Of a stretch of 64,000 bases of DNA, positions 63,701-64,000 are shown in pieces (the stretch's first letter is position 1; every line of letters begins with the position of its first letter). A program made the position numbers and the translations under genes. This stretch comes from Crambe crambe (lineage: Eukaryota > Porifera > Demospongiae > Poecilosclerida > Crambeidae): NCBI GenBank assembly GCA_963924555.1, contig OZ004583.1:5985501-6049500 (forward strand). The letters are read 5' to 3'. Below the pieces are notes generated by a model. That model did no database searches. It was not told the origin of the DNA and worked only from the letters and a program-made list of their open reading frames with translations.

Positions 63701-64000
63701 GATAACACCTGGAAATTTTGGGTTCAGTTCGTCTTTGAGGATGCCATGGCTTATGTTGGCCTCTACTTAGCCATACGTAGTGGCAACTGGGCTTTGAGGA
63801 TGAACAGCATGAAGACCATGGCTCCTGTATTCACGGCATTTGATCACCCCACCTACCAAAAGGTGATTTCAAATCACACCCATGATCTACTGAATTTACC
63901 AGAAGAAGTGCTGCTTATGTTTACCCAAGGAGCCTTTGTAGCCAACATCAGTGGGAGGGAATGGCACTCTGTTGGGATTGACGAGGCCCATGAAATGTTA
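60722..64000 (+). CDS. DUF6589-type transposon-like protein (gene C), open at right edge
   Basis: Unbroken for 1093 codons from the first ATG after an in-frame TAA to the window edge. The N-terminus has paired CxxC motifs (Cys12/15 and Cys48/51, ZAD-like). More Cys/His follows (CIDECK, CKHHYH, RHCVTCGTALR, VCYTCYRSHL), so a second zinc site is likely. Residue about 410 has RRFCIFCSVMFC; about 515 has IIISADNIDFKHSFARVSKG, matching YWGDNVD of the 1-3150 gene. Then come GWLIPYPGDWHMLMNYQVAL, MKPYFDAGLKSLAEVAGY and KRTHNFILEAWEALYRA. A Thr/Ser/Pro repeat follows (about 835-920), and last EWHSVGIDEAHEML at the edge. The function is unknown; I infer a mobile-element origin. Unlike the left copy, it shows no break and may be active or domesticated. 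It is divergent from gene A. Confidence 0.75.
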   Translation, partial: MTEQTTSLTEACYLCHGKVHLSTPSKWKNVEAYRYISSLDVPDDGVICQTCRRDVTRVLTDPSHTPRWLLTTSQTTCCIDECKQVVFSSLQGQTESVLRGLGLKSKVSPIPIPTPLCKHHYHMVYKKLHPVQRHCVTCGTALRRDSNPKLCPQPNLIQQHLFQHTNFEGTIKQQDKVCYTCYRSHLFIIQEEKTISKDSDLHGIIIKLSSNVHNTVHTVEELVESSLKTITVVVAKELLQGNALLLPDIQDMFSTAATKLAHQLQEDIDIPKLVSPQLILSTLTTNLQHHMKYTCKVKKFGTLIFRSGSDLSQPLSQALWKVRKAQQVPENEIKHTTTSTSIEHTEHTRRELLTEINQRACSHINSFLISNKKHNFELSDTTIKELIADIDPILWEAICLLTTSPWEKKDTTKVSPKTKHTKLMRRFCIFCSVMFCINDNYTIPLHTLLTSIIDGQGGSATLIKFLNQLGVCASMDTLARHIQQKHTDREQLKIKCLDSESFIIISADNIDFKHSFARVSKGSNNSSWHGTSIQVVQPLPSLALSIEPAFSDHTLLNTAAVHSSCSSVAQPSCNHDITHRLGRKRLPSYTAGPTAKRQPKPRTGTEYNSQLRAESSSNQHPFFHMSATAQKESRLLSLSDFLPNDQEKSAVMELKSELHMYMLQKVAVAAKQPDKRVISIQDYFSCTRATHTEKSNFFYLNIMDCKADSKDTLMSMLHDLYDEFIHTATGNKYLVVEGDAKIYELLQSLKLEYSDELGWLIPYPGDWHMLMNYQVALMKPYFDAGLKSLAEVAGYPVAAIKECSQFKRTHNFILEAWEALYRAMLHSFLGTAPSASTHVTSTVATTEPPSATRATEPPSASTMATACAGPPSTSTVVTIATEPPSTSTMPTRAIEPPSASTVATSCARPPSTSTVATTCTDSTTCNTSTLTTAGSQTSLLNRVIDILNNTESAKEENFRHKINTSLVTLATLAEDKKVMFSEFEKYLQSMANKDNTWKFWVQFVFEDAMAYVGLYLAIRSGNWALRMNSMKTMAPVFTAFDHPTYQKVISNHTHDLLNLPEEVLLMFTQGAFVANISGREWHSVGIDEAHEML
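63225..63490 (+). repeat. In-frame 39-bp coding minisatellite in gene C
   Basis: Units of 13 codons built on (A/T)-E-PPS-x-ST-x-x-T: ATEPPSASTMAT, ACAGPPSTSTVVT, IATEPPSTSTMPT, RAIEPPSASTVAT, SCARPPSTSTVAT. Frame is kept throughout. It is a probably disordered spacer between two family-conserved blocks and may vary in length among individuals. Confidence 0.85.

Noticed and set aside
63103-63708. 201-codon minus-strand ORF (VDVDGGxA repeats)
   Set aside because: It is the antisense shadow of the in-frame Thr/Ser/Pro repeat of gene C.

Overview
The window looks like nuclear DNA of an early-branching metazoan, most likely a demosponge such as Amphimedon. This is inference. It rests on AT-rich sequence dense with short foldback elements, intron-rich genes with GT-AG junctions, expanded Death-domain and Roc-COR genes, and transposon proteins typical of marine invertebrates. 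There is no bacterial gene organisation and no rRNA, tRNA or CRISPR that I could find.

The core is two tandem paralogous genes on the minus strand. Gene B (28.7 to 9.4 kb) can be assembled from ten exons into one uninterrupted frame of about 748 residues. It has a basic N-terminus with a membrane segment, a second hydrophobic and Cys-rich segment ending in a perfect 2A-like ribosome-skipping motif (DVETNPGP), a Pro-rich linker, and six Death-fold exons. Those six are two copies of a three-exon module. Gene A (58.1 to about 31.8 kb, possibly to 30.3 kb) starts with paralogous membrane and 2A exons (an SRCR half-domain exon lies in its first intron). It continues with three Death-domain exons, a 703-codon Roc-COR GTPase exon, small linkers, another Death domain, a weakly RCC1-like exon, and a decayed Death exon matching the last exon of gene B. 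Nearly every exon is phase 1-1, so the set is modular. The predicted outcome is one mRNA giving a membrane-bound leader of about 175 residues and a separate cytosolic Death-domain or GTPase signalling protein. Whether gene A is one gene or two (a 12 kb intron separates the DD exons from the GTPase) cannot be settled here.

The flanks hold two genes of one transposon-like family (DUF6589-type, named from memory of conserved motifs). One is minus strand at 1 to 3.15 kb, running off the left edge and carrying a frameshift. The other is plus strand from 60.72 kb, open to the right edge for 1093 codons. Gene C and gene A are divergent, with probable 5' leader exons near 59.5 and 60.5 kb.

Mobile debris fills the introns: a pogo/Tigger-like DDE pseudogene (46.4 to 47.6 kb), Ty3/gypsy gag, RT and integrase scraps (37.7 to 45 kb), a Ulp1-like remnant (41 kb), a frameshifted zinc-finger ORF (23.7 kb) and HIRAN-like scraps (5.9 and 6.6 kb). 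The most striking repeat class is a set of long foldback elements. They share termini (ACAAGTRA plus a small subterminal hairpin plus TGTAGGGAT) but carry unrelated arms. A second family ends in the palindrome AGAGAGTGC-TACC-GCACTCTCT next to the same TGTAGGGAT word. A 28-bp minisatellite of about 56 units (17.34 to 18.91 kb) sits in an intron of gene B.
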